Shown: piece by piece, positions 17,036 to 28,946 of the stretch | Numbering within the stretch: the first letter of the stretch is position 1 | Layout: each line of letters begins with the position of its first letter | From: Limibacter armeniacum | GTDB taxonomy: Bacteria; Bacteroidota; Bacteroidia; Cytophagales; Flammeovirgaceae | Direction: 5' to 3' | Length of the DNA stretch: 64,000 nucleotides | NCBI RefSeq assembly: GCF_036880985.1 | Contig: NZ_JBAJNO010000006.1 | Location: forward strand, 1-64,000 | Program-made: the position numbers and the translations under genes | Notes under the pieces: model-generated | The model's database searches: none | The model's input: only the letters and a program-made list of their open reading frames with translations | Told to the model about the DNA's origin: nothing

Positions 17036-19969
17036 ATGAAAAAGAGAATATACTTTATTCTTTATCTTTTTCTGGTATTGTGTGGGGTGAATAACCTGTA
17101 CGGACAACAGGCAGACCATATTATATCAGGAAAAGTATCAGACGAAAATGGCTATCCGGTTCCCGGAGTAACTGTAATGGTACTAGGAACGACCAAAGGC
17201 AGTGCGACAGATATCAATGGCGAGTTTAAGCTTAGTATATCAAATAGCGATGAGGTGCTGACTGTTAGCTATATCGGCTACAAGACACAGCAAATTCAGA
17301 TTGGAACAGCGACACACTTTGACATTTCCTTGGAAGTAGATACAGAGCAACTGGAGGAAGTGGTGGTCATTGGTTACGGTACTGTCCAAAAGGATGATGC
17401 AACCGGTGCGTTGGAAGTGATCGACTCCAAGCAGTTCAATAAAGGAGCTATTAATTCTCCTGCTCAGTTGATCACTGGTAAGGTGGCGGGTGTTGCCGTT
17501 ACGTCCAATAGTGGAGCTCCCGGTAATTCGTCAACGATTCGTATCAGGGGAGGTGCTTCCTTGAGTGCGAGCAATGACCCTTTGATAGTGATTGACAACG
17601 TTCCTTTGGATAATACAGCAGTAGGAGGAGCGCCAAATATCTTGTCTACGCTTAACCCGAATGATATTGAAACATTTACTGTACTGAAAGATGCTTCAGC
17701 TACAGCGATTTATGGTTCAAGAGCTTCCAATGGTGTAATCCTGATTACTACCAAGCGAGGAGCAAAAGGCTTTAAGGTGGATTATAGCTTTACAGGATCT
17801 GTATATACAACTCCTAACAGGTTGGATGTTTACAGTGGAGATGAGTACCGTGCTTTAGTGCAGGAAAGGTATCCAGAGTCACCAGAAGTAACAGGTCTTC
17901 TGGGCGATGCAAATACTGACTGGCAGGATGAAATCTATCAGGTAGCCTTTGGTCAGGATCACAATATCACTGTTTCTGGCGGTAAGAATAAAACGAATTA
18001 TAGAGCCTCTTTGGGCTACAACAATACAGATGGTGTACTGAAGACCTACAACTTTGAGAGAATGACCCTTTCAGTAGGATTGGACCAGAAGCTGTTCAAT
18101 GACAGGTTGGTGCTTCAGGTAAATGCCAAAGGGATGTTGAACAACAATAACTTCGCAGACCAAGGTGCCATCGGAAATGCAGTCAGCTATGACCCGACAC
18201 AACCTGTTGTAAATGGCAATACGAGATGGAGAGGTTATACAACATGGACGAAAGGTGGAATTGATGGGGAAGCGATCAACTTGGCAACTGCTAACCCTGT
18301 AGCGCAATTGGCATTGACTAACAATACTTCAGAGGTAAAACGCATGATTTCCAACTTCAAGGCAGATTATAAAATCCTTGAAAACCTGAATGCCAGTATC
18401 AACGTGGGGCATGATTATACCTTGTCTGAAGGACAAAACAATGTGTTGGATAGCACACAGTGGATTTCTACACCTGTTGTAAATGGTGGTAGATACAACC
18501 CATACAAGGTGGAGAGAGAGAACAAGTTGCTGGATTTTTACCTGAACTATAACAAGGAGTTTAACAACCTGAAGCTGGATGCGATGTTGGGATACTCTTG
18601 GGCTCATTTCTATAGAGGTAGCTCAAGCCAGGTATTGGATTACAAGCAGGAAGTAGAGAATCAGCCTGTTGTTAATGCATCAGAAAACTATCTGGTTTCA
18701 TTCTTCGGAAGGGTAAATGCCAATTTGTATGACCGTTATTTGCTGACTTTCTCCCTCAGAAAGGATGGAACTTCAAGGTTTAGTGAGGACAACAAATGGG
18801 GTACATTCCCAGCAGCAGCATTTGCATGGCACATTGCAAACGAACAATTCCTGACGAATAGCGATGTGGTTTCTGACCTGAAACTAAGGTTGGGATATGG
18901 TGAAACAGGGCAGCAGGACATCGGTAATGATTATCCGCATTTGGCAACCTATACTCGAAGTGACAATGCTTCAAGGTATCCGTTTGGACCTAACTATATC
19001 AATACATTGAGACCGAATGGTTACGATGCCAATATCAAATGGGAGAGTTCCACTACATACAATGCAGGGGTTGATTTTGGCTTGTTCGAAAACCGTCTGA
19101 CAGGTAGTGTGGATGTGTATTACAAGGAAACCTATAACCTGTTGGGACAGGTAGATCCACCTGCAGGTACAAACTTCACTTCAAAGCTACTGACCAATGT
19201 CAGCAGCATGAACAACAAGGGGGTAGAAGTAAACCTTAACTGGATTGCCATTACCAATGAGGACTGGAACTGGAAGCTGAATGCAAACATGACCTACAAC
19301 AAGAATGAGATTACTAAACTGAACCTAACTGATGACGATGACTACTCAGTATATGTGGGTAACATTGGCAGTACAACAGATGGTACTATTCAGGTGCACA
19401 AGGTAGGTTATCCGGCATACTCATTCCTGGCTTATCAGCAAGTGTACAATGCAGATGGTTCACCGGTTCAAGGTGCTTATGTAGACAGAAACAATGATGG
19501 CATCATCAATGACAACGACAAGTATGTATTCCAAAAGCCTGTGCCAGACGTTACGCTTGGTTTCAACACATGGCTTACATACAAGAATTTTGAATTGTCA
19601 GTGAATACAAGAGCGAGCTTGAACAACTACGTCTATAACAACATTCAGGCGCTTAATAACCTGACATCTCTTTATGATTCAAAAGAGTTTTTGAGAAACA
19701 TGCCAAAGACGGACTTCGAACTGAACAGCAGGTTCTCAGATCACTTTATTGAAGACGCTTCATTCTTCAGAATTGATAATATCAATCTTGCTTACAATTT
19801 GGGAGAAGTATTCCAGGGACTAGCGAAACTGCAAGTTTCGGGAGGTATCAACAATGTATTGGTGATCACCAACTACAGCGGTCTGGACCCTGAAATCAGT
19901 GGTGGATTGGACAATAGCTTCTATCCTCGTACAAGGTCTTACTTATTGGGATTGAGAGCTTCATTTTAA
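17036..19969 (+). CDS. SusC-like TonB-dependent outer-membrane transporter (glucan locus)
   Basis: 977 residues. Signal peptide ~1-24, then a carboxypeptidase-D-regulatory-like domain (ISGKVSDENGYPVPGVTVMV, ~30-105), a TonB-box/plug region (EEVVVIGYGTVQKDDATGAL; SASNDPLIVIDNVPL; LKDASATAIYGSRASNGV), and a long C-terminal beta-barrel ending in an aromatic residue (RASF). This is the SusC/RagA family, which forms the outer-membrane pore for oligosaccharides, capped by its SusD partner and energised by TonB-ExbBD. Neighbouring amylases and GH97 enzymes indicate maltodextrin as cargo. The susD gene follows after 14 bp. Confidence 0.95.
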   Translation: MKKRIYFILYLFLVLCGVNNLYGQQADHIISGKVSDENGYPVPGVTVMVLGTTKGSATDINGEFKLSISNSDEVLTVSYIGYKTQQIQIGTATHFDISLEVDTEQLEEVVVIGYGTVQKDDATGALEVIDSKQFNKGAINSPAQLITGKVAGVAVTSNSGAPGNSSTIRIRGGASLSASNDPLIVIDNVPLDNTAVGGAPNILSTLNPNDIETFTVLKDASATAIYGSRASNGVILITTKRGAKGFKVDYSFTGSVYTTPNRLDVYSGDEYRALVQERYPESPEVTGLLGDANTDWQDEIYQVAFGQDHNITVSGGKNKTNYRASLGYNNTDGVLKTYNFERMTLSVGLDQKLFNDRLVLQVNAKGMLNNNNFADQGAIGNAVSYDPTQPVVNGNTRWRGYTTWTKGGIDGEAINLATANPVAQLALTNNTSEVKRMISNFKADYKILENLNASINVGHDYTLSEGQNNVLDSTQWISTPVVNGGRYNPYKVERENKLLDFYLNYNKEFNNLKLDAMLGYSWAHFYRGSSSQVLDYKQEVENQPVVNASENYLVSFFGRVNANLYDRYLLTFSLRKDGTSRFSEDNKWGTFPAAAFAWHIANEQFLTNSDVVSDLKLRLGYGETGQQDIGNDYPHLATYTRSDNASRYPFGPNYINTLRPNGYDANIKWESSTTYNAGVDFGLFENRLTGSVDVYYKETYNLLGQVDPPAGTNFTSKLLTNVSSMNNKGVEVNLNWIAITNEDWNWKLNANMTYNKNEITKLNLTDDDDYSVYVGNIGSTTDGTIQVHKVGYPAYSFLAYQQVYNADGSPVQGAYVDRNNDGIINDNDKYVFQKPVPDVTLGFNTWLTYKNFELSVNTRASLNNYVYNNIQALNNLTSLYDSKEFLRNMPKTDFELNSRFSDHFIEDASFFRIDNINLAYNLGEVFQGLAKLQVSGGINNVLVITNYSGLDPEISGGLDNSFYPRTRSYLLGLRASF

Positions 19970-19983
19970 TCAGTAAATAGAGC

Positions 19984-21585
19984 ATGATCATGAAAAATAT
20001 ATTGAAAACATTGGCGCTAGGACTAGGCATTATGCTGGTCACAACGTCATGTGTAGATGACTTAAATACAGAACCCTTAAATGAACAGGACATCAATGCA
20101 GCCAATGCATTTGATACTGAAGAAGGATACAGTCAGTTTTTGGCAAAGCTCTACGGAAGCTTAACCCTGACTGGACAGCAAGGAGAATATGGTAAGCCTG
20201 AGATTCCTGCTGAAGATGAAGGGACTACTTCTTTCCTGCGAATGTATTGGAGTGCGCAGGAAGTGTCAACAGATGAGGCTGTAACAGGATGGAATGATCC
20301 AGGGCTTTCAGACTATCAGGAACATACTTGGTCAGATAACAACGGTTACTTGCAACTGCTTTATCAGAGAATCTTTATCAATATCGCTTACTGCAATGAG
20401 TTTTTGAGAGCAGTGGACAACAATATTGGTGAGATGGATGAAGACTTCAAGGCGGAGGTGACAGTATACAGAGCAGAGGCTCAGTTGCTAAGAGCGATGT
20501 TCTATTACTTTGCCATGGATCTTTGGGGGAACGTACCATTTGTTTTACCTGAAGACGGAGTTGGTGCATTTCAACCAGAGATGATTCAGAGAGAAGCCCT
20601 TTTTGATCATATCGAAGCAGAGATTCTGGAAGCGTTGCCTAACCTGAAAGATCCAAGACAGAACGTGTATGCGAGGGCAGACAAGGCAGTTGCTTGGACA
20701 CTACTGGCAAAAATGTACTTGAATGCGGAAGTATATAGAGGAGAGAACAGGTACAATGACTGTATCAAGTATTGCGATGAAATCATCAATTCAGGACAAT
20801 ATAACCTGATTGACAACTACAGAAACCTATTTCTGGCGGACAACCACCAATACAGAAGTGAGATCATCTTCCCGATTGCGGAGGATGGTAACAATACCAG
20901 AAACTATGGGGGAATGACCTTCATTATTCATGCGCAAGTAGGAGGTACCATGGATGCGGATAACGATTATGGTATTCCGTCAGGAGGTTGGTCAGGTAAC
21001 AGACCATCTACCAGCTTTGTAGAAAGGTCGTTTGAGGATGTGACAGGTGCTACGGATAAGAGAGCGATCTTCCATACCAGTGGACAGAGTAGCCTGGAAA
21101 TCACAGATCCATTTATGTTTAACCAAGGGTACCTGACAGGCAAGTTTAAGAATGTATCATCAAAAGGGATCAAAGGCAAGAACGGAACATTTGTGGATAC
21201 TGACTTCCCTATGTTCAGGTTGGCAGATATTTACCTGATGTATGCAGAGGCAACATTGAGAGGTGGTGCAGGAGATAGAGGCAGAGCCCTTCAGTATGTA
21301 AATGAAATCAGGTCTCGTGCTTATGAGGATGCTTCAGGAAACATTTCGGATGCAGAGCTGACTTTGGACTTTCTTCTGGATGAAAGAGGCAGGGAATTGT
21401 ATTGGGAGTGTCACAGAAGAACAGACTTGGTAAGGTTCGGTGAGTTTACAGATGGTAAGCTTGTGTGGGACTGGAAAGGCGGTATTCAAGAAGGAATTCC
21501 GACTGCATCATTCAGGGATATTTTCCCGATTCCTGCATTTGACTTAGGACTGAACCCTAACCTGAAGCAAAATCCAAACTACTAA
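19984..21585 (+). CDS. SusD-like glycan-binding lipoprotein (glucan locus)
   Basis: 533 residues, with two close starts (ATG at 19984 and at 19990). The signal ends in a lipobox (LVTTSC), giving a surface lipoprotein. RagB/SusD family features include the N-terminal helix DDLNTEPLNEQDINAANAF, TPR-like helices (AEAQLLRAMFYYFAMDLWGN), MYAEATLR and the conserved DERGRELYWECHRRTDLVRF near the C-terminus. It binds glucan chains and forms the lid on SusC. It lies between susC and susE with short gaps, consistent with one operon. Confidence 0.95.
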   Translation: MIMKNILKTLALGLGIMLVTTSCVDDLNTEPLNEQDINAANAFDTEEGYSQFLAKLYGSLTLTGQQGEYGKPEIPAEDEGTTSFLRMYWSAQEVSTDEAVTGWNDPGLSDYQEHTWSDNNGYLQLLYQRIFINIAYCNEFLRAVDNNIGEMDEDFKAEVTVYRAEAQLLRAMFYYFAMDLWGNVPFVLPEDGVGAFQPEMIQREALFDHIEAEILEALPNLKDPRQNVYARADKAVAWTLLAKMYLNAEVYRGENRYNDCIKYCDEIINSGQYNLIDNYRNLFLADNHQYRSEIIFPIAEDGNNTRNYGGMTFIIHAQVGGTMDADNDYGIPSGGWSGNRPSTSFVERSFEDVTGATDKRAIFHTSGQSSLEITDPFMFNQGYLTGKFKNVSSKGIKGKNGTFVDTDFPMFRLADIYLMYAEATLRGGAGDRGRALQYVNEIRSRAYEDASGNISDAELTLDFLLDERGRELYWECHRRTDLVRFGEFTDGKLVWDWKGGIQEGIPTASFRDIFPIPAFDLGLNPNLKQNPNY

Positions 21586-21612
21586 TCTGACAACTAATTA
21601 AACGACACAATC

Positions 21613-23010
21613 ATGAAATCATATAAACTTTTAATTGTCTCCCTGTTTTGCCTGTTGCAGGCTTGTGTGGAAAGAGAAAATATCATCGTAAATGAGGAAC
21701 TGGTATCGCCTGCAATGGTGACCCCTGAAGGCGGTACAACCATCAGCATTGATGAGAACAACTTGGGCTCTGAGCTGACAGTTACTTGGAATGAAGCGGA
21801 TTATGGGGTGGATTTGGCTGTTACTTATATTGTGCAGCTTGATTTTGTAGATAACTTGTTTGCGACTCCAGCGATCTTGGCGGCAACACAAGAAGCTTCT
21901 ATTACAGTCTCTTACTCAGAACTGAATGATATGGTGATCGGTACATTGGGTCAAAACCCTAATGAAACAGCCAAAGTGGAATTGAGAGTTGTAGCACAAT
22001 CAGAAGGGTTCAATGACCTAAACTCTGAGTTGGTTACGCTTTCTGTTGGAACTTATGCTTCAGCAGGTGAGCCTCCAGTAATTACTTCAGAACTGGCTAC
22101 AACGATCACGGCAGAGAATATTGGAGATGCGTATACAATCGAATGGGATGCCGCAGATTTTGGTTCAACTTCAGATGTGGTATATACTGTGGAAATGGAT
22201 GTAGAAGGTAACGATTTTGCGAATGCAATTACATTGGGTAAAGTGACAGAAACTTCTTTGACAGTTACAAATGAGGCATTGAATTTCTACCTGATGGGTA
22301 ACCTGATGCAAGAAGGAAATACAGCCGTAAATGTAGCATTTAGAGTAGTTGCCACTTCTGCTACCAACGAGTTGGCTTCAGAGACTGGTAATGGTGTCAT
22401 CACGACATTGGATATAGCAGCTCCTGCCATGCTTTGGACTCCAGGAGGTTACCAAGGTTGGAAGCCAGAAGAGTCGGCTACACTGATCCAGACAGGTGAC
22501 AATATATTTGACGGTTACGTTTACCTGAATGCTGAAACTGACCTTAAACTGACTAGCCACCCTGATTACAACCATACCAATTATGGTTTTATAGCAGACG
22601 GTACTTTGTCTACTGACGATGCTGCTGAGCAGGTTACATTTGCTGCCGGATTCTATAGAATTCAGCCAAAACTTGCAGAAATGACTTATGAGTCGGCATT
22701 GGTGGAGTCATTTGGTCTGATTGGTACAGCCACTTCAGGAGGTTGGGAAAATTCTACGCCAATGACATACGATGCGGAGACGGATACTTGGAGAGTTACA
22801 ACTGACCTGATAGTAGGTGCCTTGAAATTTAGGGCTAACAATGATTGGGGTATTAACTATGGTGTTGGAAATATTACCTCTAAACGTGGTCAACTCTACT
22901 TTGATGGTGCATCTTATGATGTAAAAGAAGAAGGTAATTACACAGTGATTTTGAGCTTTAATACACAAAAGGCTCCGTACCAGTTCAACTATGAGATTAT
23001 CAAAAACTGA
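21613..23010 (+). CDS. SusE-like surface starch-binding lipoprotein
   Basis: 465 residues. Lipoprotein signal (LFCLLQAC). The first half holds two repeats of the SusE N-terminal beta domain (LTVTWNEADYGVDLAVTYIV near residue 55 and YTIEWDAADFGSTSDVVYTV near 175). The second half has two SusE/SusF-type starch-binding modules (LWTPGGYQGWKPEESATL and FGLIGTATSGGWENSTPM). SusE/SusF proteins are non-catalytic outer-membrane glucan binders. Position after susD fits the canonical order. It ends 205 bp before the GH13 lipoprotein gene. Confidence 0.9.
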   Translation: MKSYKLLIVSLFCLLQACVERENIIVNEELVSPAMVTPEGGTTISIDENNLGSELTVTWNEADYGVDLAVTYIVQLDFVDNLFATPAILAATQEASITVSYSELNDMVIGTLGQNPNETAKVELRVVAQSEGFNDLNSELVTLSVGTYASAGEPPVITSELATTITAENIGDAYTIEWDAADFGSTSDVVYTVEMDVEGNDFANAITLGKVTETSLTVTNEALNFYLMGNLMQEGNTAVNVAFRVVATSATNELASETGNGVITTLDIAAPAMLWTPGGYQGWKPEESATLIQTGDNIFDGYVYLNAETDLKLTSHPDYNHTNYGFIADGTLSTDDAAEQVTFAAGFYRIQPKLAEMTYESALVESFGLIGTATSGGWENSTPMTYDAETDTWRVTTDLIVGALKFRANNDWGINYGVGNITSKRGQLYFDGASYDVKEEGNYTVILSFNTQKAPYQFNYEIIKN

Positions 23011-23043
23011 TATAAAAGAATATAGGATAAACAGTTGAAGTGA

Positions 23044-23068
23044 TGTATAAGGCTGTTCGTCTTATACA
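23044..23068 (+). promoter_or_regulatory. Hairpin in the susE-amylase gap
   Basis: Perfect 8-bp stem TGTATAAG (23044-23051) / CTTATACA (23061-23068) with a 9-nt loop. It has no T-run, so it is more likely a processing or stability element than a terminator. A further G/C-rich stretch (23075-23150) also looks able to fold. Confidence 0.4.
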
Positions 23069-23214
23069 CTAGAGTTGGTCTGGGAACCAGTTGTCTGAGG
23101 TGATGAACACTGTCTTGGGCGGCTGTTCCCGGTGCCAGCTCTTTCTGGCTTTATTGATATCCCGACAAAAAAGACTTGTTTGTAGATGTTTCTAACTTTT
23201 TGAAGTGTATGACA

Positions 23215-24582
23215 ATGAAAAAAATGTATTGGCTCCTGTTGTGTTGGGCTATGTTGTTTTCATGTTCCTCTGAAGACAACCTGACCAGTCCAAGTGGTAA
23301 AGATGATGAAAAACAAAACCATACGGTCAACCCGTTTGATAATGTGCCCTCACTAAATGAGATGGTAGTTTATGAAGTAAACCTGAAATCGTTCAGCAAT
23401 GCAGGTACACTGGATGGTATAAAAAACAACCTTGACCATATTGAGAGCCTTGGTGCTAATGTGATATGGCTGATGCCTATATACCCTATCGGTATTGAAA
23501 AAGGAGTAGGTTCGCCTTATGCTGTAAGGAATTATAAGGAAGTTAATTCAGAATTTGGTTCGCTTAATGACCTGATCGATCTAGTGAATGAAGCACATGA
23601 GCGGGACATGGCTGTGATATTGGATTGGGTAGCGAACCATACCGCTTGGGACAACCCTTGGATCAGTAACAAAAGCTGGTATGCACAGGATGGCAGTGGC
23701 AATATCATTTCACCCCCAAATACTGGTTGGGCTGATGTGGCAGAGTTGAACTATGACAGTCAGGACATGCGTGATGAGATGATAGCTTCGATGAAGTATT
23801 GGGTCGACAGTGCAGGGATCGACGGTTTCAGATGTGATGCTGTGGACTTTGTACCTGAAGATTTTTGGTCGCAAGCAATTGGGGCAGTGAACAATACTTC
23901 AAGCAAAGACCTGATTTGGCTCGCTGAGGGTGGTGCTACTCACAATTTTGATGCTGGCTTTGAGTTCAATTACTCTTGGGACTTCTATAACCAGATCAAG
24001 AAAGTATACCATGAGAATTCATCTGCATCTAGCCTGTTTGTAACCAGTGAACAGGAGTGGTCAGCAGTTCCGGCAGGGAAGACCAAGCTGCGATATATCA
24101 CAAACCATGACGTATACGCTTGGGACGAATCACCTGTTGATATTTTTGGTAAGCAGGGGAGTGTAGGGGCTTTTGTGGCAACCGCATTTATGGATGGGAT
24201 TCCATTGATCTATTCGGGACAGGAAGTAGCAAGACCTGAACTGATTTCATTTTTCACCAAAGATGTCATTGACTGGAGTGAAAATCCGGACATTCTTTCA
24301 CAGTACAAACAAGTCATGGAAGTCAGGTCAGAAGTGATAGATCTTTTGGATAAAGAGCTGACTACATATACCCATAAAGACGTTTTGATTTATCAAAGAC
24401 ATAGTGGGCAAGATGCCTTATTGGTTATGGTCAATACTAGAAATAATGGGGTGAATTTGACGCTCCCTTCAACGCTTCAAAATACGACTTGGACAGATAT
24501 GATTTCAGGAGAAACTGTAGAGCTTGGAGATAATTACTCATTAGATGTTAATGCATATAAGATTCTGAGAATAGGGGGTTAA
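23215..24582 (+). CDS. GH13 alpha-amylase lipoprotein (SusG-like)
   Basis: 455 residues from the ATG at 23215; an upstream in-frame TTG (23176) would spoil the signal sequence. The lipobox is WAMLFSC. The GH13 motifs are complete: region I DWVANHT, nucleophile D208 in GFRCDAVDF, acid/base E238 in IWLAEGG, and D299 in ITNHDVYAWD. It is compact, without extra binding modules, in contrast with the 1660-residue enzyme. The role is probably the cell-surface or periplasmic amylase of the locus, acting on long maltooligosaccharides. It shares orientation with susCDE. Confidence 0.9.
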   Translation: MKKMYWLLLCWAMLFSCSSEDNLTSPSGKDDEKQNHTVNPFDNVPSLNEMVVYEVNLKSFSNAGTLDGIKNNLDHIESLGANVIWLMPIYPIGIEKGVGSPYAVRNYKEVNSEFGSLNDLIDLVNEAHERDMAVILDWVANHTAWDNPWISNKSWYAQDGSGNIISPPNTGWADVAELNYDSQDMRDEMIASMKYWVDSAGIDGFRCDAVDFVPEDFWSQAIGAVNNTSSKDLIWLAEGGATHNFDAGFEFNYSWDFYNQIKKVYHENSSASSLFVTSEQEWSAVPAGKTKLRYITNHDVYAWDESPVDIFGKQGSVGAFVATAFMDGIPLIYSGQEVARPELISFFTKDVIDWSENPDILSQYKQVMEVRSEVIDLLDKELTTYTHKDVLIYQRHSGQDALLVMVNTRNNGVNLTLPSTLQNTTWTDMISGETVELGDNYSLDVNAYKILRIGG

Positions 24583-24674
24583 TATTTCTAAATATTTGGT
24601 GTTTTTTTTTTCAGTTACTGATTTCGTAACCGGTTTCGGGAAATTCGAAATTAGAATTGGCTCATAAACTCTTA

Positions 24675-24682
24675 TATCTTTG
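24675..24682 (+). promoter_or_regulatory. Candidate -7 element for the periplasmic GH97 gene
   Basis: TATCTTTG matches TAnnTTTG exactly, ~90 bp before the GH97 start. A TTGG lies 14 bp upstream, which is short for a -33 box. It suggests the last GH97 gene has its own promoter in addition to readthrough. A dyad GTTAC/GTAAC (24614-24618 / 24626-24630) lies just upstream. Confidence 0.45.
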
Positions 24683-24750
24683 TGGAAATATAGTTACCTC
24701 ATGGTCACTGTAAAATCTGTAACGACCAATATTTAATTGGACAAGCTTAG

Positions 24751-26976
<2,226 letters not shown>

Positions 26977-27002
26977 TTCAATCAAGTACCCTATATAAAG
27001 TT

Positions 27003-27038
27003 GACCTCTCAGGTGATTTGCCTGAGGGGTCTTTTTTT
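27003..27038 (+). terminator. Terminator ending the glucan locus
   Basis: GACCTCTCAGG (27003-27013) / CCTGAGGGGTC (27021-27031) with one wobble pair, then seven T's. The gap up to 27334 contains a possible -7 box (TATATTTA, 27161-27168) for the next gene and nothing else recognised. Confidence 0.9.
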
Positions 27039-27334
27039 GTTTTACGTAGTCATCATACTTACAGGTATTTATAAGTATATCAGCTCAATCATTTCTATTG
27101 AACAGTCAGTCAATTACCTTTTCTGATTCAAAATATAGTTTTTCAGCTTTGGAAAGTTTGTATATTTACGGGAACTGAACAGTCTGTAACATTGAACGAG
27201 AAACATAAATTGCATAAAACCAGCAAGAAACTATTTTAAAAGTGACTCCTGTAATCAGCATAAGCCCTTGTTGGGAGCAGAACAGATGTTCATAACTAAA
27301 CTTTACAAAGAGCAACAGCTTTAACTAGGATCTA

Positions 27335-27850
27335 ATGAAAAGAATTTTTTTAGCAATCAGCTTACTACCAGTATTATGGGCATTTTCGCCAAGTCAAAAT
27401 GTACAGGTTGCCATCTTTGAGCAATTGTCAATTGATGTTCCATCAACGTTTAGCCAACTTGATCCTGAAGTACTAGATGAAAAGTACCATGACCAACCTT
27501 TTCATCCGGTATTGGAGCTGCATCAGGAGCAGGATTCTATAACCCTGATACTGTCAGATAACTTGAATCCACTTTCAGAAGGGGAGGTAGATAACCTAAG
27601 GGAGTTTTATGAAAACCATTTTAAGGGAATGTACCCAAATGCAGTTTGGTTGGATACCAAAACAGTAGATATCAACTCACTGCCTGTAGCCTATCTTGAA
27701 ACATCCAATCAGGGTGAGTACTACTTGGTTTTCTTTACAGCTGTGGATGGCAGACAAATTCACATAGCCATTTCTGCAAAGAGTGAAAACCTTGACAGGG
27801 TAAGGGAAACATCTAGAGGTATTATGGAGTCATTAAAGAAAAGAGGCTAA
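27335..27850 (+). CDS. Small exported protein of unknown function
   Basis: 171 residues. A short signal peptide (MKRIFLAISLLPVLWAFS) is followed by a compact alpha/beta domain: LSIDVPSTFSQLDPEVLDEKY, a strand with DSITLILSD, a helix EGEVDNLREFYENHF, and a final strand-helix pair ending RGIMESLKKRG. The layout (strand, long helix, paired strands such as YYLVFFTAVDGRQIHIAIS) recalls the Mog1/PsbP/DcrB-like fold, but I cannot confirm this. It is monocistronic and convergent with the phosphoesterase gene. Confidence 0.7.
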   Translation: MKRIFLAISLLPVLWAFSPSQNVQVAIFEQLSIDVPSTFSQLDPEVLDEKYHDQPFHPVLELHQEQDSITLILSDNLNPLSEGEVDNLREFYENHFKGMYPNAVWLDTKTVDINSLPVAYLETSNQGEYYLVFFTAVDGRQIHIAISAKSENLDRVRETSRGIMESLKKRG

Positions 27851-27901
27851 GACCCAATAGGCTATTTTATTCTAAAAGCTATATATGATATAGATATAAT
27901 A

Positions 27902-27941
27902 AAAGAGCGTCATTCCAACCTGATTTGGGATGACGCTCTTT
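27902..27941. terminator. Bidirectional terminator
   Basis: AAAGAGCGTCAT (27902-27913) / ATGACGCTCTTT (27930-27941), extended inward by CCAA/TTGG with a wobble, between two convergent genes and flanked by A- and T-rich sequence. Confidence 0.9.
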
Positions 27942-27972
27942 GCTTTTAGCACTTATAGCTATAATTTTCAGG

Positions 27973-28890
27973 TTACTTTTTGGCTAACGAAAACTTGTGA
28001 GAAGTACTTCTCTTGTAGCCATTTATAACCAACCCATTTTGATCAATTTCTACAATGGCAAAACTGTTGTTATCAAGCCCATCATGATCTACCATCCCCA
28101 ATTGTGTAATGTAATGAATCCCATTGATGGTCTGGAAATCTTCTTGGTGTACATGTCCCTGAAGTACAGCCAATACCTTTCCTGATTTTTCCATCAGCTT
28201 TTGAGCCCTTTCAAAATCTGTCACATAAAATGGGTCATTGTCTCGAGTAAAATTATATAAAGTAAAATGGCAGAATACGACCGTTGGCAAAGTTGTTTTC
28301 TCAAGGTCTTGCTCAAACCATTTCCACTGACCTTCCGGAATAATCGCTTCAGACCATTTAAAATCACCATGGTTATGATGGCTTCCATCAGGATGATAAT
28401 TAGGGTCAAGTACTATAAAATGAAATCCATTCAGGTCAAAAGAATAATGTCCTTGATCTTTTGGGATACCTGTGTTTTCGACACCTTCAAGAAACTGCTT
28501 TTTTGAAATGCTATCAACATCATGGTTTCCAATACAGTGATATCTTGGTCCGTTAAACTTGGCAAATGCACCTTCTATTTCAGACAAGTAACGCAATGTA
28601 TCCACTTCTTGCTTTTGTTCGTCCTGATCTTTTAAATCACCCAAATGAATCGCAAAATCCACTTTCTCTTTATTCAAAACTTCAACACAAGCTTCCAGCT
28701 TTTCTATTGACTGACGGTAAAATCTTGTCCCTGATTCAGGGCGATTGGCATAGTGGCTGTCCGTCAGTACTCCAAAGCGGATACTAGGTTGTTTACTTTG
28801 TGAAAACAAGCTTTTAGGAGCGAGAAATATTGCTCCAGTCAGGACTGATGAAGAAAGTAAAAAACGTCTGCGTGAAATGGTCCAGCTCAT
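27973..28890 (-). CDS. Tat-exported calcineurin-like metallophosphoesterase
   Basis: 305 residues. The N-terminus has a twin-arginine motif (SRRRFLLSSS) and a hydrophobic core, so folded export through Tat is predicted. All metallophosphoesterase blocks are present: LTDSHY (DxH), HLGDLKD (GDxxD), CIGNHDVD (GNHD), FCHFTLYN and LQGHVHQED (GHxH). Such enzymes need a di-metal centre and hydrolyse phosphomono- or diesters; the substrate is unknown. The IS110 element lies 56 bp upstream of its start and may have replaced or altered its promoter. Confidence 0.85.
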   Translation of the reverse strand: MSWTISRRRFLLSSSVLTGAIFLAPKSLFSQSKQPSIRFGVLTDSHYANRPESGTRFYRQSIEKLEACVEVLNKEKVDFAIHLGDLKDQDEQKQEVDTLRYLSEIEGAFAKFNGPRYHCIGNHDVDSISKKQFLEGVENTGIPKDQGHYSFDLNGFHFIVLDPNYHPDGSHHNHGDFKWSEAIIPEGQWKWFEQDLEKTTLPTVVFCHFTLYNFTRDNDPFYVTDFERAQKLMEKSGKVLAVLQGHVHQEDFQTINGIHYITQLGMVDHDGLDNNSFAIVEIDQNGLVINGYKRSTSHKFSLAKK

Positions 28891-28946
28891 AGTGGTATCG
28901 ACTTAGAATGATAAAGTACATTAGAGATTATCACGATTTCTATAAT

